Source of the DNA: Myxococcus sp. RHSTA-1-4
GTDB lineage: Bacteria; Myxococcota; Myxococcia; Myxococcales; Myxococcaceae
NCBI RefSeq assembly: GCF_020037125.1
Contig: NZ_JAIQDG010000015.1
Span: 124,001-188,000 of the forward strand
DNA length: 64,000 nt
Reading direction: 5' to 3'
The notes below the pieces were generated by a model that saw only the letters and a program-made list of their open reading frames with translations, was not told where the DNA came from and ran no database searches. Position numbers and translations under genes: made by a program. This document shows, one piece after another, positions 1 through 9,831 of the stretch (positions are counted from its first letter, which is position 1; each line of letters starts with the position of its first letter).

Positions 1-2
1 GG

Positions 3-1613
3 CGGCTGGACTCGGACCTGCTGCCGCTGGTTGCGCGGGAGAGCGCGGTGGCCGCGGCGGCGTATGCCCCCATCTCTCCCGCGCGGGGCGTGCTCGACTC
101 GCGAGGCCGCCCCGTGGAGCAGGGCACGGCCTTCCTGGCCTCGCCGCTGCTGTCCGGGCTGCCGGAGCACGTGCTGCTCCACTTCCAGCTCGCCCCGGAC
201 GGGACGGTGTCGTCGCCGCAGGTGGTGGAGCCGGGGCTGCGCGAGTCCGTGGGCGCGGCGCTGCCCGCGTCCGAGGTGGCGAGGCTGGAGGGACGGCTGC
301 GCGAGCTGCGCGGGCTCCTTCGCGGGGTGGACCTCCCACAGGCCCTCGCGGAGCGGCCGCTCCAGGTCCGCCGCGCCGAGGCCGAGTCCCCGCGCAGGTC
401 CAACCTGGACGACCTCACGCAGGTGGCGAAGAACGTGAGCGAGTACAGCGCCCGCTCCCGGAGCGCCAGCCAGGCCCTCCGCCAGACCCCGAGCCTGTCC
501 GGCTCGAATGCCTATGTGGACGTGACGCCTCAGGAGCCCGCGCTTCCCTCCCAGCAGGAGGCAGACGCGATGCAGGCGCTCTGGGTGGGAGACTCGCTGC
601 TGCTGGGCCGGCGCGTGCGGCTGGAGGGCGTGGAGTACATCCAGGGCTGCTGGCTGGACTGGCCGGGGCTGCGCGCGTGGTTGCTCGGGCAGATTCGGGA
701 CCTGTTGCCCTCGGCGGTGCTGGAGCCGGTGCGGGGGCGCGAGGCGCACGGCGATGGCCGGATGCTGGCGGCGCTGCCGGTGCGGCTGGTGCCGGGGCAG
801 GCGCCGGAGGGGGGCTACGGCACGGCCTCCGTCTCCTCGCTGCCCGTGGTGCTGATGGTGGCGTGGAGCGGCGTGCTGCTGGCGGGCGTGGCGGTGGTGG
901 CGCTGCTGGTGGGCGTGGTGGCGCTCAGCGAGAGAAGGGGCGCCTTCGTCTCCGCGGTGACGCACGAGCTGCGCACGCCGCTGACCACGTTCCGCATGTA
1001 CACGGAGATGCTGGCGGCGGGCATGGTGCCGGACGAGGGCCGGCGCCAGGAGTACTTCGACATCCTCCACCGCGAGGCGGAGCGGCTGAGCCACCTGGTG
1101 GAGAACGTGCTCGCCTATGCCCGCATCGAGCGGGGCCGCGCCCCCGCGCGGCTGGAGCGTGTGCAGGTGCGCGCCATGGTGGAGCGGATGGAGGCGCGGC
1201 TGGCGGAGCGCGCGGCGCAGGCGGGCATGGAGTTGTGCGTGGACGTGCCCGCGGGCGTGGCGGTGCTGACGGACCCCTCCGCCGTGGAGCAGGTGCTCTT
1301 CAACCTGGTGGACAACGCGTCCAAGTACGCGGCCCCGGCGGAGGACCGGCGCATCCACGTGGAGGTGGAGCAGCGCCGGGGCCAGGTGGGGGTGGTGGTG
1401 AGGGACCACGGGCCCGGCGTGGACGCCGCGACGGCGAGGCGGCTGTTCGAGCCGTTCTCCAAGTCCGTGCAGACGGCGGCGAAGACGGCCCCCGGCGTGG
1501 GGCTGGGGCTGGCGCTGTGCCGGCGGCTCGCGCGGAGCATGCGCGCGGACCTGCGCCACGCGCGCGTGCCCGAGGGCGGAGCACGGTTCATCCTCTGGCT
1601 TCCGGCCGCCTGA
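3..1613 (+). CDS. Sensor histidine kinase, 5' end outside window
   Basis: This is a membrane-bound two-component sensor kinase whose reading frame is open to the left edge, so the N-terminus is missing; 536 residues are visible. An N-terminal region of about 280 residues, presumably a sensor, precedes one transmembrane helix at about nt 846-927. The H-box THELRTPLT follows, with the phospho-accepting His codon at nt 963-965. The HATPase domain has the N-box LFNLVDNASKYAA, G1 DHGPGVD, the F-box LFEPFSKS and G2 GVGLGLAL, so it should be catalytically competent. No partner response regulator is visible here, since the next gene is convergent. The signal sensed cannot be told from the sequence. 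Confidence 0.9.
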   Translation, partial: RLDSDLLPLVARESAVAAAAYAPISPARGVLDSRGRPVEQGTAFLASPLLSGLPEHVLLHFQLAPDGTVSSPQVVEPGLRESVGAALPASEVARLEGRLRELRGLLRGVDLPQALAERPLQVRRAEAESPRRSNLDDLTQVAKNVSEYSARSRSASQALRQTPSLSGSNAYVDVTPQEPALPSQQEADAMQALWVGDSLLLGRRVRLEGVEYIQGCWLDWPGLRAWLLGQIRDLLPSAVLEPVRGREAHGDGRMLAALPVRLVPGQAPEGGYGTASVSSLPVVLMVAWSGVLLAGVAVVALLVGVVALSERRGAFVSAVTHELRTPLTTFRMYTEMLAAGMVPDEGRRQEYFDILHREAERLSHLVENVLAYARIERGRAPARLERVQVRAMVERMEARLAERAAQAGMELCVDVPAGVAVLTDPSAVEQVLFNLVDNASKYAAPAEDRRIHVEVEQRRGQVGVVVRDHGPGVDAATARRLFEPFSKSVQTAAKTAPGVGLGLALCRRLARSMRADLRHARVPEGGARFILWLPAA

Positions 1614-1617
1614 GCCC

Positions 1618-1647
1618 CGCGGGAGCGCGCTTCGAGCGCGTCCCGCG
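1618..1647 (+). terminator. Hairpin between convergent genes
   Basis: Just after the kinase stop codon, CGCGGGA / TCCCGCG and CGCGCT / AGCGCG form a 13-bp stem with one bulged base and a tight loop. There is no clear T-run, so it is a terminator-like hairpin rather than a classic intrinsic terminator. Confidence 0.45.
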
Positions 1648-1696
1648 AGCCTCGGGCCAGCGTCAGCGAGGGGCGAGCAGTCCGCCCCGCCGCGCC

Positions 1697-2479
1697 TCAC
1701 TGCACGGTGAAGACGTAGTTCTGCCCGTAGCGCGAGTCGTACGCCTCGCAGTTCTTGCGGTCGATGTTGGAGAACCACATCTCCAGCGTCGCGGGCCCCT
1801 GCGGCAGCGGGATGAAGGCGGGGACCTGCTTCCAGAACTCCAGGTTCCACTCGCCCCAGCTGACCGTGAGAGGCAGCGAGGTCACCGGACCTCCGTTGAA
1901 GCGGTAGTTCACGTAGACGCCCCAGGCCTTGTAGTTCATGTAGTAGGCACGGCACTGGCCCAGCCGGTCGATGTCGTAGTCCACCATGAGCGTGGTGCCG
2001 CCCTGGAGCGTGCCGAAGAGCGAGTGCGTCCAGCCCTCGTTGAAGGTCAGCGTCGGGTCCTGCCAGACCTGGGTGTGGAAGTTCCAGCCGACGTTGGAGT
2101 CCCAGGCGGAGCAGCCGTTGGAGTCCGTCTCCTGGAACCACACCTCGAGGTCTCCTCCGGTGGTCAGGTCCAGCAGCACCTCCGCCGAGGTCCCCACCGT
2201 GGAGGCGTCCGCGACGGGGAAGCTCTGCACCGGGCCATGGTTGGTCATCGCGTAGCCGGTGATGGCCCACGAGGCGCCCCGGCACTGGGGCAGGCGGGAC
2301 AGGTCATAGACGATGCGCAGCGGGCCGCCCACGAGCGGCTGGCCCGTGAGTGTGACGCTCCAGTTCGCTCCGAACGTCCAGGCCGGAGGACCGGAGAGGG
2401 TGGCCTGCGGCTCCGCGAAGACGGTGGAGGAGGTGAGGCACAGCAACGGGAGGAGGGCGGACATCAGCAGCTTCTTCAT
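1697..2479 (-). CDS. Secreted hypothetical protein
   Basis: A 260-residue protein that I do not recognise. The chosen start gives MKKLLMSALLPLLCL and then a hydrophobic stretch ending VFA, a classical Sec signal peptide cleaved near residue 20; upstream in-frame codons encode a proline/arginine-rich non-coding-like stretch, so the longer start is rejected. The mature part looks like two similar beta-rich halves: DLSRLPQCRGASWAITGYAMTN resembles DIDRLGQCRAYYMNYKAWGVY, and VWFQETDSNGCSAWDSN resembles MWFSNIDRKNCEAYDSR. Each half carries matching cysteines, which suggests disulfides and an internal duplication. Likely exported to the periplasm or cell surface; function unknown. Confidence 0.75.
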   Translation of the reverse strand: MKKLLMSALLPLLCLTSSTVFAEPQATLSGPPAWTFGANWSVTLTGQPLVGGPLRIVYDLSRLPQCRGASWAITGYAMTNHGPVQSFPVADASTVGTSAEVLLDLTTGGDLEVWFQETDSNGCSAWDSNVGWNFHTQVWQDPTLTFNEGWTHSLFGTLQGGTTLMVDYDIDRLGQCRAYYMNYKAWGVYVNYRFNGGPVTSLPLTVSWGEWNLEFWKQVPAFIPLPQGPATLEMWFSNIDRKNCEAYDSRYGQNYVFTVQ

Positions 2480-2767
2480 GGAGGCTCCGTCGCACGCGGA
2501 AGGAGTGTCGGGGGTGTCGCGTTGGCGTGCGGGTGCCCGTGTACCAGTGCGGGGGGAGGCTGGCGCCCGTTGGTGCGCGAGGCGGTCCATTCCACCCCTG
2601 GGGGATGTGCGGCGCTGTGGGAGTCCAGACCGTGGGGCAGGGAGGTGTTTTCCCGGTGGGGGGTACCCGCTCCCCTTTCTCAAGAAAATCCGGCGAAGCC
2701 GTAGGTCAGGAGAGGGCGCCGAAACGGATTCGGGTCGGCGGCGTACCTCAATGTCCTGGAGGGCACC

Positions 2768-3325
2768 ATGAGTGTGTCGGAGCTGACAGTGCTGCTGGAT
2801 GGCGCGCGCAAGGGGGACCGGGGCGCGCGCGATGCGCTGATGGCGGTGGCCTACCAGGAACTCCGGCAGCTCGCCGGTCCGGCCATGTGTGTCGAGGCCT
2901 CGTACAGCACCCTACAGCCCACGGAATGGGTGAACGAGGCGTGGACGCGGCTGTCCAGCAGCGGGGTGGCGTTCGAGAACCGGCGTCACTTCTTCGGCGC
3001 GGCGGCCCAGGCCATGCGCCGGGTGCTGGTGGACCGTGCGCGCGTGCGCCGGGCGCAGAAGCGCGACGTGGGGCAGGAGCGGCTGAGCCTCAGTGACGTG
3101 GAGGTGGCGGAGCCATCCGGCATGGACGTCGAGGTGCTGGAGCTGGAGCGGGCGCTGTCGGAGCTGGAGGCCTTCCAGCCGCGCCTGGCCCGCATGCTGG
3201 AGCTCCGCTACTTCGCGGGCCTGGGCCTCCACGAGATGGCCGCCGCGCTGGGCGTGTCGCCCGCCACCGTGAAGCGCGACTGGACCTATGCGCGCATGTG
3301 GCTGCGAGAGCGCCTGGGCAACTGA
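2768..3325 (+). CDS. ECF-type RNA polymerase sigma factor (TIGR02999-like)
   Basis: A 185-residue extracytoplasmic-function sigma factor. Region 2 is recognisable from the STLQPTEWVNEAWTRL and RRHFFGAAAQAMRRVLVDRA blocks, which match the subfamily usually named TIGR02999. Region 4 follows near the C-terminus (ELRYFAGLGLHEMAAALGV then the recognition helix SPATVKRDWTYARMWL). The ATG is preceded by CTGGAGGG at good spacing. No anti-sigma factor gene is adjacent: the upstream neighbour is a divergent secreted protein and the downstream one is convergent. Members of this subfamily are often controlled by other means than a cotranscribed anti-sigma factor. Target promoters are unknown. Confidence 0.88.
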   Translation: MSVSELTVLLDGARKGDRGARDALMAVAYQELRQLAGPAMCVEASYSTLQPTEWVNEAWTRLSSSGVAFENRRHFFGAAAQAMRRVLVDRARVRRAQKRDVGQERLSLSDVEVAEPSGMDVEVLELERALSELEAFQPRLARMLELRYFAGLGLHEMAAALGVSPATVKRDWTYARMWLRERLGN

Positions 3326-3352
3326 GCGCGGAGCGCGGGAGCGCCGGCCGGG

Positions 3353-3742
3353 CTACCGGGTCCGCATGGGACGCTGGAGCTGGTAGCTGCCGGCCATGGG
3401 CTGCTGGAGCTGATAGGTGCCGTAGAGCGGCTGCTGGAGCTGGTAGCTGCCGGCCATGGGCTGCTGGAGCTGATAGGTGCCGTAGAGCGGCTGCTCGAGC
3501 TGGTAGGTGCCGTAGAGCGGCTGTTCGAGCGCGTATTCCCCCGCCATCGGCTGCTCGAGCGCGTATTCCCCGGCCATGGGTTGCCGCCACTCGTAGCTCC
3601 ACTCGGGGGAGGCGTCCGTTTCGAACTGCTGGCCCTCCTGGGTGTACACGGGTGGCTCGAAGCCGGTGCCCTCCTGCTGTGCCTGGGCGCCCCCGAGCAC
3701 GCCCAGACACGAGGCCACCGCCGCCAGCATGTTCAGTCGCAT
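3353..3742 (-). CDS. Small secreted decapeptide-repeat protein
   Basis: A 129-residue protein of unknown function. Residues 1-21 form a signal peptide ending GGAQA. After a short linker rich in E, F and Y, residues 55-124 are seven contiguous 10-residue repeats of the form P-[ML]-[AY]-G-[EST]-Y-[AQ]-L-[EQ]-[QR], followed by a broken eighth unit and a basic tail. Two unit types alternate, PMAGEYALEQ / PMAGSYQLQQ and PLYGTYQLQQ. A GGAGGG ribosome site sits in front of the ATG. The P-G-Y-L-Q composition suggests a structural, possibly surface or matrix protein (inference). It converges on the ECF sigma gene with a 27-bp gap. Confidence 0.75.
   Translation of the reverse strand: MRLNMLAAVASCLGVLGGAQAQQEGTGFEPPVYTQEGQQFETDASPEWSYEWRQPMAGEYALEQPMAGEYALEQPLYGTYQLEQPLYGTYQLQQPMAGSYQLQQPLYGTYQLQQPMAGSYQLQRPMRTR
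3371..3580 (-). repeat. Seven in-frame 30-bp tandem repeats
   Basis: The DNA encoding residues 55-124 of the small secreted protein is seven contiguous 30-bp units with no spacers. Two unit families are interleaved (A-A-B-B-A-B-A in protein order), and adjacent units of the same family are almost identical at the DNA level. This suggests recent duplication or slippage and probable length variation between strains. Confidence 0.85.
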
Positions 3743-3862
3743 GGGCCCTCCTTCCGCGACGTCATCGCGGCTCGGGACTCAAGGTAGCCATCTCCGGGCG
3801 CGTCCGGCGGGGCCATGCGGACGGCGGACCGGACAGGCGATGCCCGGTCCGCCGGCACCGGG

Positions 3863-5623
3863 TCACCGCATGAGCAGCCGGCGCACCAGCGGCAGCGGCA
3901 GGCTGCCCTGGGCCACGAAGGCGTCGTGGAACTGCTTCAGGCTCGCGTCCTTCGAGGCCGTGTACTCGTGGGCCAGCTTCTGAATCTCCAGCTTGCCGAA
4001 CGTGTAATAGAGGTACGTGGGGTTGTACGTGCCGCGGCGGGCCTCCTCGAAGGCGTTGGCCGGCTGCTGGAAGCACCGCTCGCGGAAGAGGCGGGCGCCG
4101 TCCTCCACCGTCCACCCCGCGGTGTGGAGCTTGATGCCGGTGACGTAGCGGCAGTCACGCAGCAGGGCCTCGGAGAGCTGGGCCAGGCGCAGCTTCGGGT
4201 CTCCATTGCGATAACCCTGGTCGAGCATCATCTGCTCCGCGTAGTGCGCCCAGCCCTCCGCGTTGCTGCTCACGCTCACCAGCTTGCGCACCTTCGTGGG
4301 GAAGCGCGGCGCGTAGAGGAACTGGAGGTAGTGGCCGGGCCAGACCTCGTGGACGTTGATGAGGTCCACCACCGGCTTGTTGTACAGGCGCAGGTGCTCC
4401 TCCTTGTGCTGCGCCGTCCACTCGGGCTCCACCGGGGTGACGTAATAGAAGGCCTCGGTGGCCTTCGCCTCGTACGGGCCCGGCGTGTCCATGGAGGCGA
4501 AGCTGCCCGAGCGCGCGTAGGGCGGCGTCTCCTCCACGCGCGGGCGAACCTCGGAGGGAATGGTGACCAGGTCCTTCTCCACCAGGAACCGGCGCACGCC
4601 CTCCACCGAGCGGCGCACGGACGGAATCAGGTCCTCCGCGGTGGGGTGGTCCTTCTCCAGCGTGGCCATCACCTGGGCCGGCGTGAGCGTCGGGTCGATG
4701 CGCTTCGCGGTGGCGACGAACGCCTGGTAGTCCCTCTCCAGATTGGCCTCGCCGCGCGCGAGCAGCTCCGGCAGCGGCAGGGCAATCATCTCCTCGTAGC
4801 GGAGCTTGGTGAGGAAGCGCTCCTCGCCCAGCGCATACGTTCCATTGGAGCGGGGCAGCAGCTCCTTCTCCAGCCATTGCGCGAAGTCCTTCGCCGCCGC
4901 CACGGCCTGGGCGTTCGCCCCGGTGAACTCGGCCAGCAGCGCGGTGTCGCCTCCGGCCGCGTCCTTCGCCCACTGCGTCACCGAGCCCTCGAAGAAGCCC
5001 ACCGAGCCCTTCGCCATCCGGAGGGCCAGGACGGTGAACTCCCGGGGAGGGTTCTTCACGTTGGCCTTGCCCGCGGCGAAGACGGCGGGCACCGCCTTCA
5101 GGCGGGAGATGACCGAGCGCAGCCGCTCCGCCTTCGGGGCGAAGTCGCGCTTCATCAGCCCGTCCACGGCGCCGCCGGGAAGGCCGGCGTAGGACATGGG
5201 GTTGCGCTCCCAGGTCCGCACCACGCTCAGGTCGAAGTGCTCGGCGAGGAGCTGGTGCTCCAGCGCCTCGGCGTCGATGGCTTCGTCGAAGGACAGCGAG
5301 GCGCGGTCCACCGCGCGCACGCGGGCCAGCAGCGCCTCCAGCTCGCGGATGCGCGCCTCGATGCGCGGGCGGCTGAGGTCGTCCAGCCGGCCGTCATGGG
5401 CGTGCAGGCCGTACGCGGTGGCGTTGGAAGGGGAGAAGTCGAAGGCCGCCTCGAACACGGCATCCACCACCTCCGGGAACTTCTCCGGCTTCTCGGCGGT
5501 GGCGGCCTGGGACGTCTCGGTGGGCGTGGGGGAGGGGACCTGCCGGGCACAGGCGAGCAGGCCACAACAGGCGGCGAACAGCAGCCGGCGGACGGACGGG
5601 AAGGAGGGGGAGGCTCCGGTCAT
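3863..5623 (-). CDS. DUF885 family lipoprotein, putative metal-dependent hydrolase
   Basis: A 586-residue DUF885 protein. The N-terminus carries a hydrophobic helix ending in the lipobox LLAC near residue 25, so it is probably a lipoprotein exported to the envelope. The family hallmark HEVWPGH is at residues 425-431, an HExxxGH-type motif thought to bind zinc; DUF885 proteins resemble metallopeptidases but few have been tested. Its ATG overlaps the TGA of the upstream alpha/beta hydrolase gene by 4 bp (ATGA), so the two are probably translationally coupled and act together. Substrate unknown. Confidence 0.85.
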   Translation of the reverse strand: MTGASPSFPSVRRLLFAACCGLLACARQVPSPTPTETSQAATAEKPEKFPEVVDAVFEAAFDFSPSNATAYGLHAHDGRLDDLSRPRIEARIRELEALLARVRAVDRASLSFDEAIDAEALEHQLLAEHFDLSVVRTWERNPMSYAGLPGGAVDGLMKRDFAPKAERLRSVISRLKAVPAVFAAGKANVKNPPREFTVLALRMAKGSVGFFEGSVTQWAKDAAGGDTALLAEFTGANAQAVAAAKDFAQWLEKELLPRSNGTYALGEERFLTKLRYEEMIALPLPELLARGEANLERDYQAFVATAKRIDPTLTPAQVMATLEKDHPTAEDLIPSVRRSVEGVRRFLVEKDLVTIPSEVRPRVEETPPYARSGSFASMDTPGPYEAKATEAFYYVTPVEPEWTAQHKEEHLRLYNKPVVDLINVHEVWPGHYLQFLYAPRFPTKVRKLVSVSSNAEGWAHYAEQMMLDQGYRNGDPKLRLAQLSEALLRDCRYVTGIKLHTAGWTVEDGARLFRERCFQQPANAFEEARRGTYNPTYLYYTFGKLEIQKLAHEYTASKDASLKQFHDAFVAQGSLPLPLVRRLLMR

Positions 5624-6582
5624 GTCGCCGTTCTACCAGCGGCAGGCGTCTCGCGCGCCAAGGCGGGCAGTGCGTCGGGGCGGTCCCACAGGGGGAAGTG
5701 GCTGCAGCCGTCCACCGTCACCACGCTCAGCTCGGGCCCCGCGCGCCGGGCGCTCTCCAGCATGGAATGGGTATCCAGCACCCGGTCCTTCCCGGGGACG
5801 AGCACCGTGGCGTTCGAGAGGTTCTTGAAGAGGGACGTGTCGCGCCCCTTCATCCAGTCATCAATCCCTCTCAGGTTGGACACCATGGTGGCGACGCGCT
5901 TGGGATTGAACGGGAAGGCCATGATGAGCTCGCGCTTGCGCGCGTTCTCCAGCGGGCCCCAGACGCGCAGGTTGCGCGGGTTGATGGGCTGCCGGCGCCA
6001 CAGGGGGATGAAGAATGACAGGAGCCAGAGCTGGACGGCCGTCATGCTCGTGTAGGGGCGCGCCTGGGGAAGCACGGGTGCCTCCAGCACCACCTCCACC
6101 TGCCTGAAGAGGTCGGGCCGCATCGACGCGGCCTCCAGGATGACGGCGCCCCCTCGCGAGTGGCCGTGGACGCGGATGCTCCCGGTCCTCGGCAGGTGCT
6201 CCAGGGCCTGGAGCAGCACGGCGGCGTCATAGGGGATGGTGCCTTCCGGCTCCGCCGGCGCCTTCACCCAGGGGGCGGACCGGAATCGCGGGTTGGAGAT
6301 GGGCAGGTGGTAGTCGCAGCTCGTCAGCAGGATGAGCTGGATGTCCGGGTCGCTGTAGTGGTGCGTGAAGTAGCGCATGTCGGCCACGAAGCCGTGCATG
6401 CAGATGACGGTGGCGCGCGGGTTGTCGCAGCGGCGCTCCGCGATGGCCGCCTTGCCGACCGGGTAGACGTCCCCGTCGAAGGGCTCGCTCTTGCTCGGCT
6501 CGCACTCCCGGTGCAGCAACCACTGCCGCAGGGCGAGCACCAGGATGATGGTGCCGGCGAGCACTCCGATGGCCAGGTACAT
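5620..6582 (-). CDS. Membrane-anchored alpha/beta hydrolase
   Basis: A 320-residue serine hydrolase. The chosen ATG follows GGAGGA and opens with a hydrophobic segment (residues 1-20, LAIGVLAGTIILVLAL) that is probably a membrane anchor. The nucleophile elbow is GHSRGG with Ser142. The likely acid is in VPGKDRVLD and the likely His in GCSHFPLWDRP, giving a complete triad. An HG motif (MHGFVADMRYF) forms the oxyanion region. It is the first gene of a two-gene unit with the DUF885 lipoprotein, overlapping by 4 bp. Substrate is unknown; an esterase or lipase role is possible. Confidence 0.8.
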   Translation of the reverse strand: MYLAIGVLAGTIILVLALRQWLLHRECEPSKSEPFDGDVYPVGKAAIAERRCDNPRATVICMHGFVADMRYFTHHYSDPDIQLILLTSCDYHLPISNPRFRSAPWVKAPAEPEGTIPYDAAVLLQALEHLPRTGSIRVHGHSRGGAVILEAASMRPDLFRQVEVVLEAPVLPQARPYTSMTAVQLWLLSFFIPLWRRQPINPRNLRVWGPLENARKRELIMAFPFNPKRVATMVSNLRGIDDWMKGRDTSLFKNLSNATVLVPGKDRVLDTHSMLESARRAGPELSVVTVDGCSHFPLWDRPDALPALARETPAAGRTAT

Positions 6583-6698
6583 GCTTCCTCCGCGGGGGCG
6601 GGGGCAGGGTGGGATTGCCAGGACGATAGACAACCCGTATCCAGGAGCAACGGCCGCGGAGCCGGATTTCGCGAAGTGGAATCGAGGGTCCAAGCACC

Positions 6699-7880
6699 AT
6701 GAGCCAACGCGCCCCGTTTCAATGGCAGGACCCGTTCCTCCTCGAGGAGGAGCTGAAGGAAGAGGAGCGGCTGCTCCGCGACACCGCGCACGCGTACTGC
6801 CAGCGGCAGCTCATGCCACGCGTGGTCGAGGCCAACCGCCACGAGGTGTTCCACCGCGAAATCATGAACGAGCTGGGGAGCCTGGGCCTGCTCGGCGCGA
6901 CGATTCCGCCCGAGTACGGCGGGGCCGGGGCCCCATACGTGGCGTACGGCCTGCTCGCGCGCGAGGTGGAGCGGGTGGACTCCGGCTACCGCTCCGCCAT
7001 GAGCGTGCAGTCCTCGCTCGTGATGTACCCCATCCACGCCTACGGCTCCGAGGCGCAGCGCCGGAAGTACCTGCCGGGCCTCGCGAAGGGCGAGCTGGTG
7101 GGCTGCTTCGGGCTGACCGAGCCCGATGCCGGCTCGGACCCCGGCGCCATGAGGAGCCGGGCGAAGAAGGTCCCCGGGGGCTACCGCCTCTCCGGCACCA
7201 AGCAGTGGATTACGAACTCGCCCATCGCGGATGTCTTCGTCGTCTGGGCGAAGGACGAGAGCGACGAGATTCGCGGCTTCGTGCTCGAGAAGGGCATGAA
7301 GGGGCTCACCGCGCCGAAGATTGAAGGCAAGTTCTCGCTGCGCGCCTCGGTGACGGGCGGCATCGCCATGGACGACGTGCTCGTCCCCGAGGAGAACCTG
7401 CTGGCCGGGGTGAGGGGCCTGAAGGGGCCCTTCGGCTGCCTGAACAACGCGCGCTACGGCATCTCCTGGGGGGCCATGGGCGCGGCGGAGTTCTGCTGGC
7501 ACACGGCGCGGGCCTACACGCTGGAGCGGAAGATGTTCGGCCGGCCCCTGGCCGCCACGCAGCTCATCCAGAAGAAGCTGGCGGACATGCAGACGGAAAT
7601 CACGCTCGGCCTGACGGCGGCGCTCCGCCTGGGGCGGCTGAAGGACGCGGAGAAGGCCGCGCCGGAGGCCATCTCCCTGCTCAAGCGCAACAATTGTGGC
7701 AAGGCGCTGGACATCGCCCGCGTCGCCCGGGACATGCTGGGCGGCAACGGCATCGCGGACGAGTACCACGTCATCCGGCACGTGATGAACCTGGAGGCGG
7801 TGAACACCTACGAGGGCACCCACGATGTCCACGCGCTCATCCTCGGGCGCGCGCAGACGGGCATCCAGGCCTTCGGCTGA
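6699..7880 (+). CDS. gcdH: Glutaryl-CoA dehydrogenase (acyl-CoA dehydrogenase family)
   Basis: A 393-residue FAD-dependent acyl-CoA dehydrogenase of normal family length. Glutaryl-CoA dehydrogenase converts glutaryl-CoA to crotonyl-CoA in lysine and tryptophan breakdown, passing electrons to ETF. Support comes from the block [13 protein letters not shown], the loop [18 protein letters not shown] and the C-terminal catalytic region [20 protein letters not shown] with the base at Glu372, the arrangement typical of this subgroup. No catabolic partner genes lie next to it, and it runs divergently from the hydrolase operon with only about 115 bp between starts. The ACAD family call is certain; the exact substrate is inferred from family resemblance. 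Confidence 0.85.
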   Translation: MSQRAPFQWQDPFLLEEELKEEERLLRDTAHAYCQRQLMPRVVEANRHEVFHREIMNELGSLGLLGATIPPEYGGAGAPYVAYGLLAREVERVDSGYRSAMSVQSSLVMYPIHAYGSEAQRRKYLPGLAKGELVGCFGLTEPDAGSDPGAMRSRAKKVPGGYRLSGTKQWITNSPIADVFVVWAKDESDEIRGFVLEKGMKGLTAPKIEGKFSLRASVTGGIAMDDVLVPEENLLAGVRGLKGPFGCLNNARYGISWGAMGAAEFCWHTARAYTLERKMFGRPLAATQLIQKKLADMQTEITLGLTAALRLGRLKDAEKAAPEAISLLKRNNCGKALDIARVARDMLGGNGIADEYHVIRHVMNLEAVNTYEGTHDVHALILGRAQTGIQAFG

Positions 7881-8046
7881 AGGAGACAGGCCAGCGGAGG
7901 TTCGCCCTGGGCGCGGTTCGGTTACACTGGTGTGCGCTCGCCGGACGCCCCCGGCGGGTTCGCCTCCTGCCGCCGCCGCACCGCGGCATCCGCTTGCGGA
8001 CACCCCGGGGTTGTCGGCGGGCCGGAGGCATGTCTAAGGAGAGCGC

Positions 8047-9816
8047 GTGCCTTCCTCCCAAGAGCCCTCAGACCGCCTCATCGAGACGATTCGCGCCTGC
8101 GTCATCGGCGACGACCAGGTCCTGGATGGACCCTATGGCCCCAGGCGTGTGACGTACGCGGACTACACCGCGTCCGGCCGCTCGCTCTCCTTCATCGAGG
8201 ACTTCATCCGCAGCGAGGTGATGCCGCTCTACGCGAACACCCACACCGAGTCCTCCGGTACCGGGCTGCAGACCACGCGCTACCGCGAGGACGCGCGGCA
8301 GATCATCAAGAAGGCGGTGGGCGGCACCGACGAAGACGTCGTCATCTTCACCGGCTCCGGCGCGACCGGCGCCATCAACAAGCTCATCGACTGCATGAAC
8401 CTCCGGCTCCCCAAGGACCTGGACGGGCGGTTCGACCTCAAGAAGTGCATCCCCCAGGACCTTCGGCCGGTGGTGTTCATCGGGCCGTATGAGCACCACT
8501 CCAACGAGCTCCCCTGGCGCGAGTCCATCGCGGACGTGGTCACCATTCAAGAGGACGCGGACGGGCACATCTCGCTGTCGCACCTCGAGGCGGAGCTGAA
8601 GAACTATCAGGACCGGCCGCTCAAGATCGGGTCCTTCTCGGCGGCGTCGAACGTCACCGGCATCGGGACGGACACCCGGAACGTGGCGGCGCTCCTGCAT
8701 AGGTACGGCGCGCTCTCCTTCTGGGACTTCGCCGCGGCGGCGCCGTACGTGAAGATCGAGATGAACATGCGCGACGAGTCGGAGGACGGTCACCTCCTCT
8801 ACAAGGACGCCATCTTCATCTCACCGCACAAGTTCATCGGCGGGCCCGGAACGCCGGGCGTGCTGGTGGCGAAGAAGAAGCTGTTCACGAACAAGGTCCC
8901 GGCGGTTCCGGGCGGCGGCACCGTCGCGTATGTGAACCCGACCGACCACCGGTACCTCCTGGACATCGAGCACCGCGAAGAGGGCGGCACGCCGGCCATC
9001 ATCGAATCCATCCGCGCGGGTCTGGTGTTCCAGCTCAAGGAAGCGGTCGGCGTGGGGGCCATCCGCGCGCGAGAGCACGACTTCATCCAGCGCGCCATCC
9101 ACAGCTGGGAGAAGAACCCCCACATGGAGATCCTGGGCAACCGCGACGCGTGGCGCCTGTCCATCGTCTCCTTCGTGGTTCGGCACGACGACCGCTACGT
9201 GCACCACAACTTCGTGGCGTCACTGTTGAACGACTTGTTCGGGATTCAGGCACGCGCCGGCTGTTCCTGCGCGGGGCCGTACGGGCATCGCCTGCTGGGC
9301 ATCGACCTGGACACGTCCCGCGAATTCGAACGCGAGATCGTCCGCGGCTGCGAAGGCCTCAAGCCCGGGTGGGTGCGGGTCAACTTCAACTACTTCCTCT
9401 CGGAGCCCGTGTTCGACTTCATCTTGAAGGCCGTCCACCTGGTGGCGAACGAGGGTTGGAAGCTCCTGCCCCACTACGACTTCGACGAGCGCACGGGGCT
9501 GTGGCGCCACAAGAAGGGGCGCCCGGCCCCGGTGATGAGGCTGACCGACATCAGCTACCGGTCCGGGAAGATGCAGCACCGTTCCCGCCACGCCACCGAA
9601 CCCGAGTGGGTGCTGGAGACGTACCTGGACGACGCGCGACGCATCTTCGACGAGGCGGCGCGGGACGCGGCGCAGCTGCGGCTGGAGTCGATGCCCATGT
9701 CGGCCGATTTCGAGCACCTGCGCTGGTTCCACCTGCCGCACGAGGCGCTGGCGGAGTTGCACGGGGTGAAGCCGCAGCGCGCGCAGCGGCCGCTGTGGCA
9801 CGCGCGGCGCGTTTAG
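8047..9816 (+). CDS. Class V aminotransferase-fold PLP enzyme
   Basis: A 589-residue PLP-dependent enzyme of the class V aminotransferase / cysteine desulfurase fold. It starts at GTG behind AAGGAG. The PLP-binding lysine is Lys262 in [14 protein letters not shown], with [13 protein letters not shown] and the [15 protein letters not shown] block forming the cofactor site. A cysteine-rich loop, [14 protein letters not shown], resembles the catalytic loop of cysteine desulfurases, but the protein is about 180 residues longer than IscS or SufS. The C-terminal extension (from about residue 470) has no domain I recognise. No iron-sulfur assembly genes are nearby, so a desulfurase role is only possible. 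Confidence 0.8.
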   Translation: MPSSQEPSDRLIETIRACVIGDDQVLDGPYGPRRVTYADYTASGRSLSFIEDFIRSEVMPLYANTHTESSGTGLQTTRYREDARQIIKKAVGGTDEDVVIFTGSGATGAINKLIDCMNLRLPKDLDGRFDLKKCIPQDLRPVVFIGPYEHHSNELPWRESIADVVTIQEDADGHISLSHLEAELKNYQDRPLKIGSFSAASNVTGIGTDTRNVAALLHRYGALSFWDFAAAAPYVKIEMNMRDESEDGHLLYKDAIFISPHKFIGGPGTPGVLVAKKKLFTNKVPAVPGGGTVAYVNPTDHRYLLDIEHREEGGTPAIIESIRAGLVFQLKEAVGVGAIRAREHDFIQRAIHSWEKNPHMEILGNRDAWRLSIVSFVVRHDDRYVHHNFVASLLNDLFGIQARAGCSCAGPYGHRLLGIDLDTSREFEREIVRGCEGLKPGWVRVNFNYFLSEPVFDFILKAVHLVANEGWKLLPHYDFDERTGLWRHKKGRPAPVMRLTDISYRSGKMQHRSRHATEPEWVLETYLDDARRIFDEAARDAAQLRLESMPMSADFEHLRWFHLPHEALAELHGVKPQRAQRPLWHARRV

Positions 9817-9831
9817 AGCGTTGCCTGCGGC

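Noticed and set aside
3371-3580. A short direct-repeat array that might be CRISPR
   Set aside because: The units are contiguous with no spacers, have a 30-bp period, keep a reading frame and encode a secreted protein.
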